A stretch of 64,000 nucleotides of DNA. It comes from Flavisolibacter ginsengisoli DSM 18119 (GTDB lineage: Bacteria; Bacteroidota; Bacteroidia; Chitinophagales; Chitinophagaceae). Position 1 is the first letter of the stretch; every line of letters starts with the position of its first letter. Shown here piece after piece: positions 1 through 8,469 of this stretch. A program made the translations under genes and the position numbers. The notes below the pieces were generated by a model. The model made no database searches. It was not told the origin of the DNA and worked only from the letters and a program-made list of their open reading frames with translations. The stretch spans positions 310,001 to 374,000 of the forward strand of contig NZ_FQUU01000004.1 in assembly GCF_900129295.1 (NCBI RefSeq), written 5' to 3'.

Positions 1-144
1 AGATTCAGTTGCCAGTTCGTATGCCAACTCACTGGCATCTTTTGAATTTCGGCCGTAAACCTGGACTATGCAGTGTCCTGCAGCTTTTAATTTACGACCC
101 AATACAGAAGCTGTATTCCCTGTGCCGATAATTACAATATTCAT
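1..144 (-). CDS. DUF2520/Rossmann-like NAD(P)-binding protein, N-terminal part
   Basis: Only the first 48 codons are inside the window; the gene continues beyond the left edge. The start is the ATG at 144. The visible N-terminus is a beta strand followed by the dinucleotide-binding turn GTGNTA (residues 7-12), then a helix and a second strand, which is the start of a Rossmann fold. The wording of this segment resembles the Rossmann-like DUF2520 proteins of Bacteroidota, relatives of NADP oxidoreductases and pyrroline-5-carboxylate reductase. The C-terminal DUF2520 domain cannot be seen, so the assignment rests on the N-terminus only. A variant promoter box TAACTTCG lies at 167-174 on this strand. 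Confidence 0.6.
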   Translation of the reverse strand, partial: MNIVIIGTGNTASVLGRKLKAAGHCIVQVYGRNSKDASELAYELATES

Positions 145-283
145 TTTCAATTCAAAACTTAATTTCCGAAGTTATTGCAAAGGAAAAACTTCTCATCAGT
201 TTGATCAAATTACCAAATCCCTGGTTCATTATGTGCATTTGTCTTTTAATTTCGATCTTCGAAGTTTAAACCTTTTCCTTATA

Positions 284-1126
284 ATGGCATTACAGAAACG
301 TTACCTTATTAAGTATGTCAGAACAAAATTTGCTCTTCTTTCCGCAGTTTCAAGGAGAAAGGCAGCTAAGGCAGCCTTTCATCTTTTTTGTACACCCCAG
401 CATAAAAATACCAAACCCCTTCCTGCTTCATTTGAAAAGTCTGAAAAACTTGAATTTAGACTGGAAAATGATATAATAAGGGGATACCGATGGAATCATC
501 CCGCTTCAAAAAAAATATTGATCCTTCATGGATTTGAATCCAGTGTCGTCAATTTTGATAGGTATGTTACCCCTCTAATTAAAAAGGGATATGAAGTTTT
601 AGCTTTTGACGCACCTGCACATGGAAAAAGTACAGGTAAAGAGGTCAATGTACTGATGTATAAAAACATGATACAGAAAATTTATGCTGACTATGGCCCT
701 ATAGATGCATTCCTGTCACATTCTTTCGGCGGACTGGCCGTTAGCTTATTTCTTGAAAACCTTCCTCATAATGAAAATATAAAGGTTGTTCTCATTGCTC
801 CTGCCATGGAAACAAAAACAGCAGCAGATCATTTTTTTAAATTATTAAATCTGGATGAAGGTGTAAGAAAAGAATTTGATAATTATCTCACAGGTCTTGG
901 TGGAAATGGTCCTGAATGGTATTCCATATTAAGAGCTTCTCAGCATATCAAATCGCAGGTATTGTTTTTGCAGGATAAGCATGATGAAATGACTCCAATG
1001 TCTGATGTTAAACCTTTAATGGATAAAAACTATCCGAATTTCCAATTTATCATTTCCGAGGGTTTGGGACATAGAAGAATTTACAGGGATAATAATTCAG
1101 TGAAGGCTATATTAGAGTTCTTATAA
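284..1126 (+). CDS. alpha/beta hydrolase
   Basis: This is a 280-residue alpha/beta-hydrolase fold protein of unknown substrate. The oxyanion-side HGFES motif is at residues 82-86. The nucleophile elbow SHSFGG (145-150) puts the catalytic serine at 147. A probable acid, Asp234, lies in QDKHDEMTP, and the catalytic histidine is His263 in LGHRR. I chose the ATG at 284 because an upstream in-frame extension to 68 would read through the divergent gene's promoter region and adds no recognisable domain. The N-terminus is basic and has no signal peptide, so the protein is probably cytosolic. It sits divergently from the DUF2520 gene and upstream of another esterase-type gene, but nothing links their functions. 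Family assignment is firm; substrate is unknown. Confidence 0.85.
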   Translation: MALQKRYLIKYVRTKFALLSAVSRRKAAKAAFHLFCTPQHKNTKPLPASFEKSEKLEFRLENDIIRGYRWNHPASKKILILHGFESSVVNFDRYVTPLIKKGYEVLAFDAPAHGKSTGKEVNVLMYKNMIQKIYADYGPIDAFLSHSFGGLAVSLFLENLPHNENIKVVLIAPAMETKTAADHFFKLLNLDEGVRKEFDNYLTGLGGNGPEWYSILRASQHIKSQVLFLQDKHDEMTPMSDVKPLMDKNYPNFQFIISEGLGHRRIYRDNNSVKAILEFL

Positions 1127-1168
1127 AAATTTTTTAAGCTCCCGGATTAATCATTAAAGGAAAGCTGA

Positions 1169-1777
1169 ATGCATTCAAACTATACTTACCTGGCTTTAGG
1201 AGATTCTTATACAATTGCAGAGGGATTACCTCTTCATGAAAGTTATCCTTATCAAACAGTTTACCAATTACGCCAATTAGGCTTCAATTTTTGCGCCCCA
1301 GAAATAATTGCCAAAACCGGCTGGACGACAGACGAGTTGGAGGAAGGTATTAAAAAATGTCAGTTATTACCCCGTTATGATTATGTCACTTTATTAATTG
1401 GCGTAAATAATCAGTATAGGGGACGTGATGTGATGTTATATAAAATGGAATTGGAAGAATTATTAAAAAAGTCTATTGCTTTTTCTAATGGAAAGCCAGC
1501 TCATGTATTAATGATTTCCATTCCAGATTATAGTATTATGCCTTTTTCAAAAGAAATGAACAAAGAAAAGATCGCAAAGGAAATAGATGTGTTCAATAAT
1601 ATTGGAAAAGCATTGTCTGTACAATACAAAACAGGATTTATAGATATTACCAATGAATCCAGAAAAGCAGGCGAAGATGATTCTCTTATGGCTAATGATG
1701 GACTTCACCTGTCGGCCAAGGAATATAAAATCTGGGCGGGTTTAATTAGCAAAAATATAGCTCTACAATTGAAATAA
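1169..1777 (+). CDS. SGNH/GDSL-type hydrolase
   Basis: This 202-residue protein has the SGNH-hydrolase blocks. GDSY with nucleophile Ser13 is at the N-terminus, the block III region is GVNNQYRG, and the C-terminal DGLHLS supplies the Asp/His pair. The family cleaves esters (lipids, acetylated sugars, thioesters). There is no signal peptide, so it is probably cytoplasmic. The ATG at 1169 follows an AAAGGA Shine-Dalgarno-like stretch, unusually clear for this genome. A hairpin terminator follows at 1783-1812. The substrate cannot be told from the sequence. Confidence 0.85.
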   Translation: MHSNYTYLALGDSYTIAEGLPLHESYPYQTVYQLRQLGFNFCAPEIIAKTGWTTDELEEGIKKCQLLPRYDYVTLLIGVNNQYRGRDVMLYKMELEELLKKSIAFSNGKPAHVLMISIPDYSIMPFSKEMNKEKIAKEIDVFNNIGKALSVQYKTGFIDITNESRKAGEDDSLMANDGLHLSAKEYKIWAGLISKNIALQLK

Positions 1778-1782
1778 CCGGC

Positions 1783-1812
1783 ACCGCTTTTAACCCTTTA
1801 AAGGCGGTTTTT
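1783..1812 (+). terminator. rho-independent terminator after the SGNH hydrolase
   Basis: A nine-base-pair stem (ACCGCTTTT at 1783-1791 with AAAGGCGGT at 1800-1808, one G-U pair) is followed by a T tract. It separates the hydrolase gene from topA. Confidence 0.75.
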
Positions 1813-1895
1813 CTATAATTAATGTTCTTTGCATTATACTTGCATGTTCGCAACCCCCAAACTTTGGGATTAAAATTGAACAGAAATACGCTCAT

Positions 1896-4496
1896 ATGGC
1901 GAAGAATTTGTTGATAGTTGAGTCTCCTGCAAAAGCTAAGACGATTGAAAAGATTTTGGGTAGCAACTTCGAGGTCAAGAGTTGCTATGGTCACATCCGT
2001 GACCTTGAAAAAGATGATATGGGTATAGATGTGAAAAACAACTTTCGCCCCAGGTATATAGTTCCTGAAGAGAAAAGAAAAGTGGTTAACGATCTGAAAC
2101 AACTTGCGAAGAAAAGTGGCGAAGTGTGGCTGGCAACGGATGAGGACCGTGAAGGGGAAGCAATTAGCTGGCATTTATGCGAAGTATTGGGCCTTAATCC
2201 CGCAACTACAAAACGCATCGTTTTCCATGAGATAACGAAACCAGCCATTCAAAAGGCAGTTGGAAATCCAAGAACCGTGGATATGAATTTGGTGAATGCC
2301 CAACAAGCAAGAAGGGTACTGGATAGAATAGTAGGTTTTGAACTAAGCCCCGTGCTTTGGCGCAAGATCAGCATGAAAAATAATCTTAGTGCAGGCAGGG
2401 TTCAAAGTGTAGCAGTAAGATTAATAGCTGAGAGGGAGAGAGAAATAAATGCTTTTACGCCTCAAAGCAGCTTTAAGGTGGAAGCAACCTTCACTGCGCT
2501 GGATATTACAGGTAAACAAGTATCATTTAAAGCAGAAGGCACCAGGTTTTCAAAAGCAGCAGATGCCGAACAATTCCTGAAATCTTGCCTTAAGGCGAAC
2601 TATAAAGTGAATGACATCCAGGTAAAACCAACCCGTCGCTCACCAGCAGCTCCATTTACCACATCTACCTTACAGCAGGAGGCCAGCCGGAAATTAGGTT
2701 ATGGGGTTAGCCGTACTATGTTACTTGCCCAAAAGCTTTATGAGAGCGGCCAGATAACTTATATGCGTACTGACTCAGTTAACCTGAGTGAAACGGCCAT
2801 GGAGGATATTGAGAAGACAATTACATCATCTTATGGTTCTAAATATCATAAAGCCCGCCGGTATAAGAATAAAAATGAATCTGCCCAGGAAGCACACGAA
2901 GCCATTAGGCCTACTTATATGTCAAATACTTCTGTAAGCGATGCCGAAACCAGGCGCTTATATGAATTGATATGGAAAAGGACCATGGCAAGCCAGATGG
3001 CTGATGCAGAATTGGAAAAAACAATAGCTAAGATCGGCATATCTACCAATAAAGCCGAATTAACCGCACAGGGTGAAGTATTAAAATTTGATGGTTTTAT
3101 AAAAGTTTACCGGGAAGATCTTGATGACGAAGATCTTGATGGCGATGAAGCCGGCCAGGAAGGCATGTTACCACCCTTAAAAGTGGGACAGGAATTAAGC
3201 TTTAAAGAAATGAAGGCCATTGAACGCTTTACCAGGGCTTTGCCTCGTTACACGGAAGCTTCCCTGGTTAAGAAACTTGAAGAACTGGGCATTGGCCGAC
3301 CTTCTACATATGCTCCTACCATTTCTACTATTCAGAAAAGAGGATATGTTGAAAAGAGAGACAAGGAAGGAATACAAAGATCATACAGTGTTTTTACTTT
3401 AAATAATGACACTATTACCAAAAAAACGGAAACAGAAAACACAGGGGCAGAAAAAGCAAAGCTGTTTCCAACAGATCTTGGTTTAGTTGTTACAGACTTT
3501 TTAAAGCAGTACTTTGATGATATCATGGATTATAGTTTTACTGCACGAATCGAAGAAGAATTTGATCATGTGGCACAAGGGAAGGTTGTGTGGAGTAAAA
3601 TGATCAATGACTTTTACAATCCATTCAAAAAGGATGTAGAAAATACAATAGAAACGGCGGAACGCATCAGAGGTGAAAGAGAGTTGGGAATTGAACCTGG
3701 CACTGGTAAACCAGTAGTTGCCAGAATGGGACGTTATGGACCAATGGTGCAGATAGGCGTAAGTGAAAGCGAAGAGAAACCTCGTTTCGCAAAGTTGAAA
3801 CAGGGTCAGAGCATTGAAACGATCTCACTTGAAGATGCCATGGACCTTTTCCGATTGCCTTTGACACTTGGCGAATATGAAGGTCAGGAAGTGTCAGTTA
3901 ACACAGGAAGATTTGGTCCTTATATTAAATATGGAGAACAGTTTATTTCACTTCCAAAAGGCCTGGAACCTTTAGATGTGGACCTGGAAAAAGCTAAAGA
4001 ACTCATAGGCGATAAGCAGGTGGCAGACGCTCCTATAGGACAATTTGAAGGCCTGCCGGTTACGAAGGGTAAAGGGCGGTTCGGTCCTTTTATAAAATGG
4101 AATAATCTTTTCATAAATGTTCCAAGGGCATACAATTTTGATTCATTATCACAAAAAGACCTTGATGAATTAATCCAAAAAAAGGTAGAGAAAGAAGCAA
4201 ATCGATTTATTCAACAATGGCCCTCTGAAAAAATTTCAATTGAAAACGGTCGCTGGGGTCCTTTTATAAGGTTTGGTAAAAAAATGCTGAAACTGGGTAA
4301 GGCTACTAATGGTGAAAAATTATCAGCAGAAGAGTTGTCTACTATTTCTTTAGAAGACGTAAAGAAAATGATAGAACTCCAGGTGCCAGGTGCGTTTACT
4401 AAAAAAGCAGCTGCTAAGAAAACAGCGAGTAAAAAAGCAGCTCCTAAAAAATCGCCAGGTAAAAAAACAGCCACCAAAAAAAGTCCCAAAAAATAA
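1896..4496 (+). CDS. topA: DNA topoisomerase I (type IA)
   Basis: This enzyme relaxes negatively supercoiled DNA through a 5'-phosphotyrosine intermediate. The N-terminal TOPRIM domain carries TDEDREGE (81-88) with the acidic Mg-binding residues. The active tyrosine is Tyr289 in the YMRTDS motif. In place of the zinc fingers of the E. coli enzyme, the C-terminal half has four short GR[FYW]GP repeats typical of the topoisomerase C-terminal repeat family. It ends in a tail of about 30 residues made almost entirely of Lys, Ala, Ser and Pro, resembling histone-H1-like tails and probably binding DNA non-specifically. At 866 residues it is of normal length. The 5' leader contains a small palindrome (CCCAAACTTTGGG). 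The SirB1-like operon starts about 30 bp downstream, so read-through is possible. Confidence 0.97.
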   Translation: MAKNLLIVESPAKAKTIEKILGSNFEVKSCYGHIRDLEKDDMGIDVKNNFRPRYIVPEEKRKVVNDLKQLAKKSGEVWLATDEDREGEAISWHLCEVLGLNPATTKRIVFHEITKPAIQKAVGNPRTVDMNLVNAQQARRVLDRIVGFELSPVLWRKISMKNNLSAGRVQSVAVRLIAEREREINAFTPQSSFKVEATFTALDITGKQVSFKAEGTRFSKAADAEQFLKSCLKANYKVNDIQVKPTRRSPAAPFTTSTLQQEASRKLGYGVSRTMLLAQKLYESGQITYMRTDSVNLSETAMEDIEKTITSSYGSKYHKARRYKNKNESAQEAHEAIRPTYMSNTSVSDAETRRLYELIWKRTMASQMADAELEKTIAKIGISTNKAELTAQGEVLKFDGFIKVYREDLDDEDLDGDEAGQEGMLPPLKVGQELSFKEMKAIERFTRALPRYTEASLVKKLEELGIGRPSTYAPTISTIQKRGYVEKRDKEGIQRSYSVFTLNNDTITKKTETENTGAEKAKLFPTDLGLVVTDFLKQYFDDIMDYSFTARIEEEFDHVAQGKVVWSKMINDFYNPFKKDVENTIETAERIRGERELGIEPGTGKPVVARMGRYGPMVQIGVSESEEKPRFAKLKQGQSIETISLEDAMDLFRLPLTLGEYEGQEVSVNTGRFGPYIKYGEQFISLPKGLEPLDVDLEKAKELIGDKQVADAPIGQFEGLPVTKGKGRFGPFIKWNNLFINVPRAYNFDSLSQKDLDELIQKKVEKEANRFIQQWPSEKISIENGRWGPFIRFGKKMLKLGKATNGEKLSAEELSTISLEDVKKMIELQVPGAFTKKAAAKKTASKKAAPKKSPGKKTATKKSPKK

Positions 4497-4524
4497 ACAG
4501 TATATAATTACGATATAGTGAAGA

Positions 4525-5394
4525 ATGGAACCAACAAAAGAAATATCAGCTTTATTGAACCTGATCGATGACCCGGACGAGGAAGTTTTTGGTGCAGTAT
4601 CAAATAGGATTGTTGGTTTTGGCAGAACAATAATTCCGAATCTGGAAAACCTCTGGGAACTTACTCCAGATCAACAAATCCAGGAAAGGATCGAATTGAT
4701 TATCCATCGCTTGCATTATACCGATCTCGTTGAGGATTTCAGGCAGTGGAACCTTGCGGGCCATCATGACCTGTTAGTAGGTTCACTGCTCGTCGCAAAG
4801 TTTCAATTTCCAGAATTAATTACCAGCCCTGTGCTGCTTGAAGTGGAAAAGATAAGACGGAATATTTGGCTGGAATTGAACAATTACCTTACTCCCCTGG
4901 AGCAAGTTCGAATTATAACAGGCATTCTCTACAGCTATCATAGCTTAAAAGGAACTGAAATAGCTTATTCTGATATCAACGAATTCCTGCTTAACAAAAT
5001 ACTTGAATCAAAAAAAGGTAACCAGTTAAGTAATGGCATCCTATACTTAATCCTTTGCGACCTGTTAGATATACCTGTTAAAGCTATTGGTGTTCCACGT
5101 CAGTTTGTATTGGCTTATTTCAAACAAGGCTACAACAATGAGTTATCCAGTAATCAACTGGACAAAGTAGAGTTCTTCATAGATCCCACAAGTGGAATGG
5201 TTTTTACCCATAAGGACATTGAAAATTATTTTAAAAGGATTTCCGTGCCGCTTGTTGATTCCTATTTCAAGCCTTTAAACAACAAAATGGTTATTCAACA
5301 TTTACTTGAGGAAGCCTCGAAATGCTTTGACAATGAAAAAGAATATTACAAGAAAGAAGAAATGCAAGTTATTGTCAAATTACTCGATGAATAA
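4525..5394 (+). CDS. SirB1-like transglutaminase-fold protein
   Basis: A 289-residue protein that resembles the SirB1/Transglut_core2 family. The N-terminal half is helical and HEAT-like (DDPDEEVFGAVSNRI). The second half carries the conserved region around residues 150-200 (NGILYLILCDLLDIPVKAIG) and ends in a helical tail. SirB1-type proteins have a transglutaminase-like fold, often with unclear catalysis, and their role is not established. It begins a compact operon: csaA follows after 3 bp and the MGMT gene overlaps csaA by 1 bp. The function is unknown; the family call is moderately sure. Confidence 0.75.
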   Translation: MEPTKEISALLNLIDDPDEEVFGAVSNRIVGFGRTIIPNLENLWELTPDQQIQERIELIIHRLHYTDLVEDFRQWNLAGHHDLLVGSLLVAKFQFPELITSPVLLEVEKIRRNIWLELNNYLTPLEQVRIITGILYSYHSLKGTEIAYSDINEFLLNKILESKKGNQLSNGILYLILCDLLDIPVKAIGVPRQFVLAYFKQGYNNELSSNQLDKVEFFIDPTSGMVFTHKDIENYFKRISVPLVDSYFKPLNNKMVIQHLLEEASKCFDNEKEYYKKEEMQVIVKLLDE

Positions 5395-5397
5395 TCT

Positions 5398-5733
5398 ATG
5401 AATTCAATTACCTGGGAGGATTTTGAAAAAATAGACATAAGAACTGGAACCATCATCCATGCCGAGTCTTTTCCAAAAGCAAAAAAACCGGCTTACCAAT
5501 TGACCATTGATTTCGGTCCATTGGGAACCAGGCAGTCTTCTGCACAAATAACCCAACTTTATACTATAGATGAACTTAAAGGCCAACAAGTAATTGCTGT
5601 ATTAAACTTTCCACCTAAACAAATAGCAAATTTTACAAGCGAATGCCTTGTCCTCGGCATTTATAACGAAAATAATGAAGTGGTTCTGCTTCAGCCACAT
5701 TGTAAAGTCTCTAATGGCTTAAAGATCGGCTAA
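5398..5733 (+). CDS. csaA: CsaA-type tRNA-binding protein
   Basis: A 111-residue single-domain OB-fold protein of the EMAP-II/tRNA-binding family. It matches the CsaA layout: an N-terminal helix leading into KIDIRTGTI, then the beta barrel with QSSAQIT and VLNFPPKQIANFTSE, and a C-terminal LQPHCKVSNGLKIG. CsaA proteins bind tRNA and have been described as having chaperone-like, export-related activity. The ATG at 5398 is 3 bp after the preceding stop, so it is translated from the same mRNA. Confidence 0.92.
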   Translation: MNSITWEDFEKIDIRTGTIIHAESFPKAKKPAYQLTIDFGPLGTRQSSAQITQLYTIDELKGQQVIAVLNFPPKQIANFTSECLVLGIYNENNEVVLLQPHCKVSNGLKIG

Positions 5734-6218
5734 TGGAATTGTTTACTTCCTTTTTTAATTCACCATTGGGCTGCATTAAGCTTGAATGTTCATCCGAACA
5801 TTTGCTTTCCGTTTCTTTCATAAAGGTTGATGAAAACTCACCTATTAATCTTCACCCTATCCTGCAAGAAACCACTTTGCAATTGAAAGCTTTTTTTGAA
5901 GGAAAACTCAGAACCTTTACTATTCCAATGAATCAGAATGGTACTGAATTTCAGAAAAAGGTTTGGAATCTACTTTATAACATACCATATGGGAAAACAA
6001 TCAGCTATAATGAATTGGCTAAACAATATGGTGATATCAAAGCAATAAGGGCTGTAGCTGCTGCCAATGGAAGGAACAATATAGCGATCATCATACCCTG
6101 CCACCGTGTAATTGGTAGCGACAGGTCACTTACGGGTTATGCTGGTGGTTTATGGAGAAAAAAATGGTTGCTTGATCATGAAGCAAAATTTTATTCCGGT
6201 GTTCAGCAATTATTTTAA
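5733..6218 (+). CDS. ogt: methylated-DNA--protein-cysteine methyltransferase
   Basis: This repairs O6-alkylguanine by irreversible transfer of the alkyl group to a cysteine. The acceptor is Cys123 in the family signature IPCHRVIGSD. The helix-turn-helix region (KTISYNELAKQYGDIKAIRA) and the downstream Gly-Tyr-Ala-Gly-Gly loop are intact. At 161 residues it is an Ogt-type protein without the Ada regulatory domain. Its ATG overlaps the csaA stop (TAATG), indicating translational coupling. A perfect 15-bp hairpin follows at 6224-6254. Confidence 0.95.
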   Translation: MELFTSFFNSPLGCIKLECSSEHLLSVSFIKVDENSPINLHPILQETTLQLKAFFEGKLRTFTIPMNQNGTEFQKKVWNLLYNIPYGKTISYNELAKQYGDIKAIRAVAAANGRNNIAIIIPCHRVIGSDRSLTGYAGGLWRKKWLLDHEAKFYSGVQQLF

Positions 6219-6223
6219 ATGAA

Positions 6224-6254
6224 AATGCTATTATGAATTATTCATAATAGCATT
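6224..6254. terminator. perfect 15-bp palindrome between convergent genes
   Basis: Two exactly complementary 15-nt arms (6224-6238 and 6240-6254) are separated by one base. It lies between the convergent ogt and cdd genes. On the minus strand the hairpin is followed by a T-rich stretch, so it should work best as the cdd terminator and may stop transcription in both directions. Confidence 0.7.
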
Positions 6255-6274
6255 CCCCGGGTTGCCTAACTGTT

Positions 6275-6769
6275 CTATCTAAGTTCTTCGCTGGTAAACG
6301 CCAACGGCAATAGCCTGCTGGCACTATCAATTACATAAACAGGGCCAGTCATACCACCTAAAATGAGTTGAACAGGATGATCTACCCTGCTTTCGAATTC
6401 CTGCAATGACTGCCGACAAATGCCGCAGGGAGAAATTGGATGATCGCTCTTTTGATGTTCACTCTTATAGCTGATGGCAATGGTTTCAATCGGTATCTTG
6501 GGAAAGACAGATGAAATAGATGCCAGTAAAACCCTTTCTGCACAAAGCCCGACTGGGAAAGAAGCATTTTCCTGGTTACTTCCTGCAATGATCTCCCCAT
6601 TGGCCATCTTTGCAACAGCTCCTACCTGGAATTTTGAATAAGGTGCATAAGCCTGCTCCGTCACCTCTCTTGCTTCATTCAATAACCATTGTTGTTCATC
6701 GGGTAATTCTTCAATGCTCTCGTAAACCGTGTAATTAAACTCAAATTTTTTTTCCTTCATACTATTCAA
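6275..6769 (-). CDS. cdd: cytidine deaminase
   Basis: This deaminates cytidine and deoxycytidine to uridine forms in pyrimidine salvage. The zinc site is complete: Cys76 and the proton-shuttling Glu78 in CAER, and Cys115 and Cys118 in PCGIC. The substrate-binding segment around residues 55-70 (GEIIAGSNQENASFP) is present. At 164 residues it is slightly longer than the tetrameric 130-residue class, because of an N-terminal extension of about 30 residues. The start could be the ATG at 6769 or the one at 6760 (MKEKKF); nothing decides between them. Confidence 0.93.
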   Translation of the reverse strand: MNSMKEKKFEFNYTVYESIEELPDEQQWLLNEAREVTEQAYAPYSKFQVGAVAKMANGEIIAGSNQENASFPVGLCAERVLLASISSVFPKIPIETIAISYKSEHQKSDHPISPCGICRQSLQEFESRVDHPVQLILGGMTGPVYVIDSASRLLPLAFTSEELR

Positions 6770-6775
6770 TTAGAG

Positions 6776-6807
6776 ACAAAAATGCCCTTCAGTTTTCCTG
6801 AAAGGCA
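6776..6807 (-). terminator. terminator of lepB
   Basis: On the minus strand a ten-base-pair stem (6798-6807 with 6783-6792, one G-U pair) has a four- to five-base loop and is followed by TTTTT. It lies 13 bp after the lepB stop and upstream of cdd. Confidence 0.7.
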
Positions 6808-6819
6808 ATTAAAGGTAGT

Positions 6820-8361
6820 TTATTTTACTGTCTTGAACAACCTGCTCCAGCGAGGACCTCCGTCCCAGCTAAACCAGATCAGCCAGGCCTTGCCCACAAC
6901 ACGGTCCTCAGGAACAAATCCCCAATACCTTGAATCCTGTGAACCCTGACGGTTATCTCCCATCATCCAGTAATAATTCATTTTAAATGTATAAGAAGTA
7001 ACTTCCTTTCCATTGAGTAAAAACTTACCGTCCTTCATTTCAAAATCATTATGCTCATAAACCCGTATGGCACGTTCGTACAAACTATAATTATCATTAG
7101 TTAGCTGAAGATTAGCGCCTTTTTTAGGAATCCATATCGGCCCGTAATTGTCTCTGGTCCAGTTGTGCCTGATATCATAAGGAAAAACAGCGCCCCCTCC
7201 TGCCTGAAAGTTTACTGTAGGCACAACCTGCCTGGCTACTCCACTTTTTATAAGATCGTTCTTTGCTTTTTCTGTCAGGGTCATATAATAAACATTTGGC
7301 TGATCCCCTTGCATGAACTCACCTTTTTCTATGTCCGCATTATATTGCTCCTTCATAGTCTCCGCATCAAGGGTTTGTCCATTGGTGATCACTGTATAAT
7401 TGATCATAGACATGGGTGGATTAGGTTCTTCTTTTCCGTTGGTATATACAACATTATTCTTTACTTCTATTAAATCACCTGACACGCCAACGCATCTTTT
7501 GATGTAATTGTCTGTTTTATCAGGAGGATGTACTGCTATCGGGTATTGATCCTGGTTTGATAAAATAAAGTTTCTACCTGCAGCTGGATTACCATTGAAC
7601 TCCTGGCTGCGTATTACATCATAATAAGGCCTTGCAGATTGAAAATCCGGCAAGTTGATAACTGTATCTCCAGCAGGGAAATTAAACACTACCACGTCAC
7701 CTCTTTGTACAGGTGAAGGCCACCAGCGTATGTAGGGAAGCTCAATTAATTCACTGTATGATTTACGGCTGGTTCCCGGGATATAGTTGTGAACAAATGG
7801 AATAGATAAAGGTGTGTTTGGTATTCTTGGACCATAGCTGAATTTACTTACAAATAGAAAATCATTGATCAACAATGTCTTTTCCATAGATCCCGAAGGA
7901 ATAGTATATGCCTCAAAGATAAAAGTCCGGATAAGTGTAGCCGCTACAATAGCAAAAATAGCTGCATCCACCCATTCCCTCCATCCTGGCTTAACATATC
8001 TCTTAGCACCTTCCGGACCTATATAATGAACTTTGTCATTATAACCCAGGTAAGGAAAATAAAATGGAGCAAATAATGCTGCAAGTGCATGCTCCCAAAA
8101 TCCAAACCTGCCAAACAGTTTTACAAACTCAATGTATATGCCTGGTGTAATAAACCACCCCACTACTGGAATGAATTGCCAGAATACCCAATGTTTTGGC
8201 CTCCGGGCCAGATCCTGCATGACCCAGGTATTATAAAAGGGAATATATGCCTTCCAGGAGGCTACACCTGCCTTTCGAAACATACCAGCAGCTCCGAATG
8301 AGGGTAGAAATACTAGAAGTACAGAAATTAAATAAACAATAAAAAGATGATAAGCAGGCAT
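6820..8361 (-). CDS. lepB: signal peptidase I
   Basis: This membrane protease removes signal peptides from exported proteins. The catalytic dyad is Ser158 in PSGSME and Lys288 in NYIKRC, and the C-terminal box GDNRQGSQDSRYWG is intact. At 513 residues it is much longer than the E. coli enzyme. The first 125 residues form an extra region with at least two membrane segments (residues 5-25 and 60-80), a DUF5684-like arrangement, before the usual anchor at about 131-150. Insertions also enlarge the periplasmic part. The ATG at 8361 is preceded by a perfect promoter box (8382-8389). The gene is divergent from the MerR regulator. Confidence 0.95.
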   Translation of the reverse strand: MPAYHLFIVYLISVLLVFLPSFGAAGMFRKAGVASWKAYIPFYNTWVMQDLARRPKHWVFWQFIPVVGWFITPGIYIEFVKLFGRFGFWEHALAALFAPFYFPYLGYNDKVHYIGPEGAKRYVKPGWREWVDAAIFAIVAATLIRTFIFEAYTIPSGSMEKTLLINDFLFVSKFSYGPRIPNTPLSIPFVHNYIPGTSRKSYSELIELPYIRWWPSPVQRGDVVVFNFPAGDTVINLPDFQSARPYYDVIRSQEFNGNPAAGRNFILSNQDQYPIAVHPPDKTDNYIKRCVGVSGDLIEVKNNVVYTNGKEEPNPPMSMINYTVITNGQTLDAETMKEQYNADIEKGEFMQGDQPNVYYMTLTEKAKNDLIKSGVARQVVPTVNFQAGGGAVFPYDIRHNWTRDNYGPIWIPKKGANLQLTNDNYSLYERAIRVYEHNDFEMKDGKFLLNGKEVTSYTFKMNYYWMMGDNRQGSQDSRYWGFVPEDRVVGKAWLIWFSWDGGPRWSRLFKTVK

Positions 8362-8381
8362 TCTCTTACTTTTAAGCCAAA

Positions 8382-8389
8382 CAAATGTA
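8382..8389 (-). promoter_or_regulatory. -7 promoter box of lepB
   Basis: The minus strand reads TACATTTG, a perfect match to the Bacteroidota -7 element TAnnTTTG, ending 20 nt before the lepB ATG. No convincing -33 TTG lies at the usual spacing. Confidence 0.6.
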
Positions 8390-8469
8390 TTATTTAAAAA
8401 ATGTTGCGGCTGACAATGTAAGCAAAGTTTTTGCTAAAGTGTGTGATTGGCAATTCAGTTTTTATTCAT

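Noticed and set aside
68-283. N-terminal extension of the alpha/beta hydrolase
   Set aside because: It has no domain character and overlaps the divergent gene's start and promoter box; the ATG at 284 is more likely.
1746-2174. A 142-residue open frame on the minus strand across the start of topA
   Set aside because: It lies antisense to the conserved N-terminus of topA, has no recognisable domain, and ends in the terminator region.
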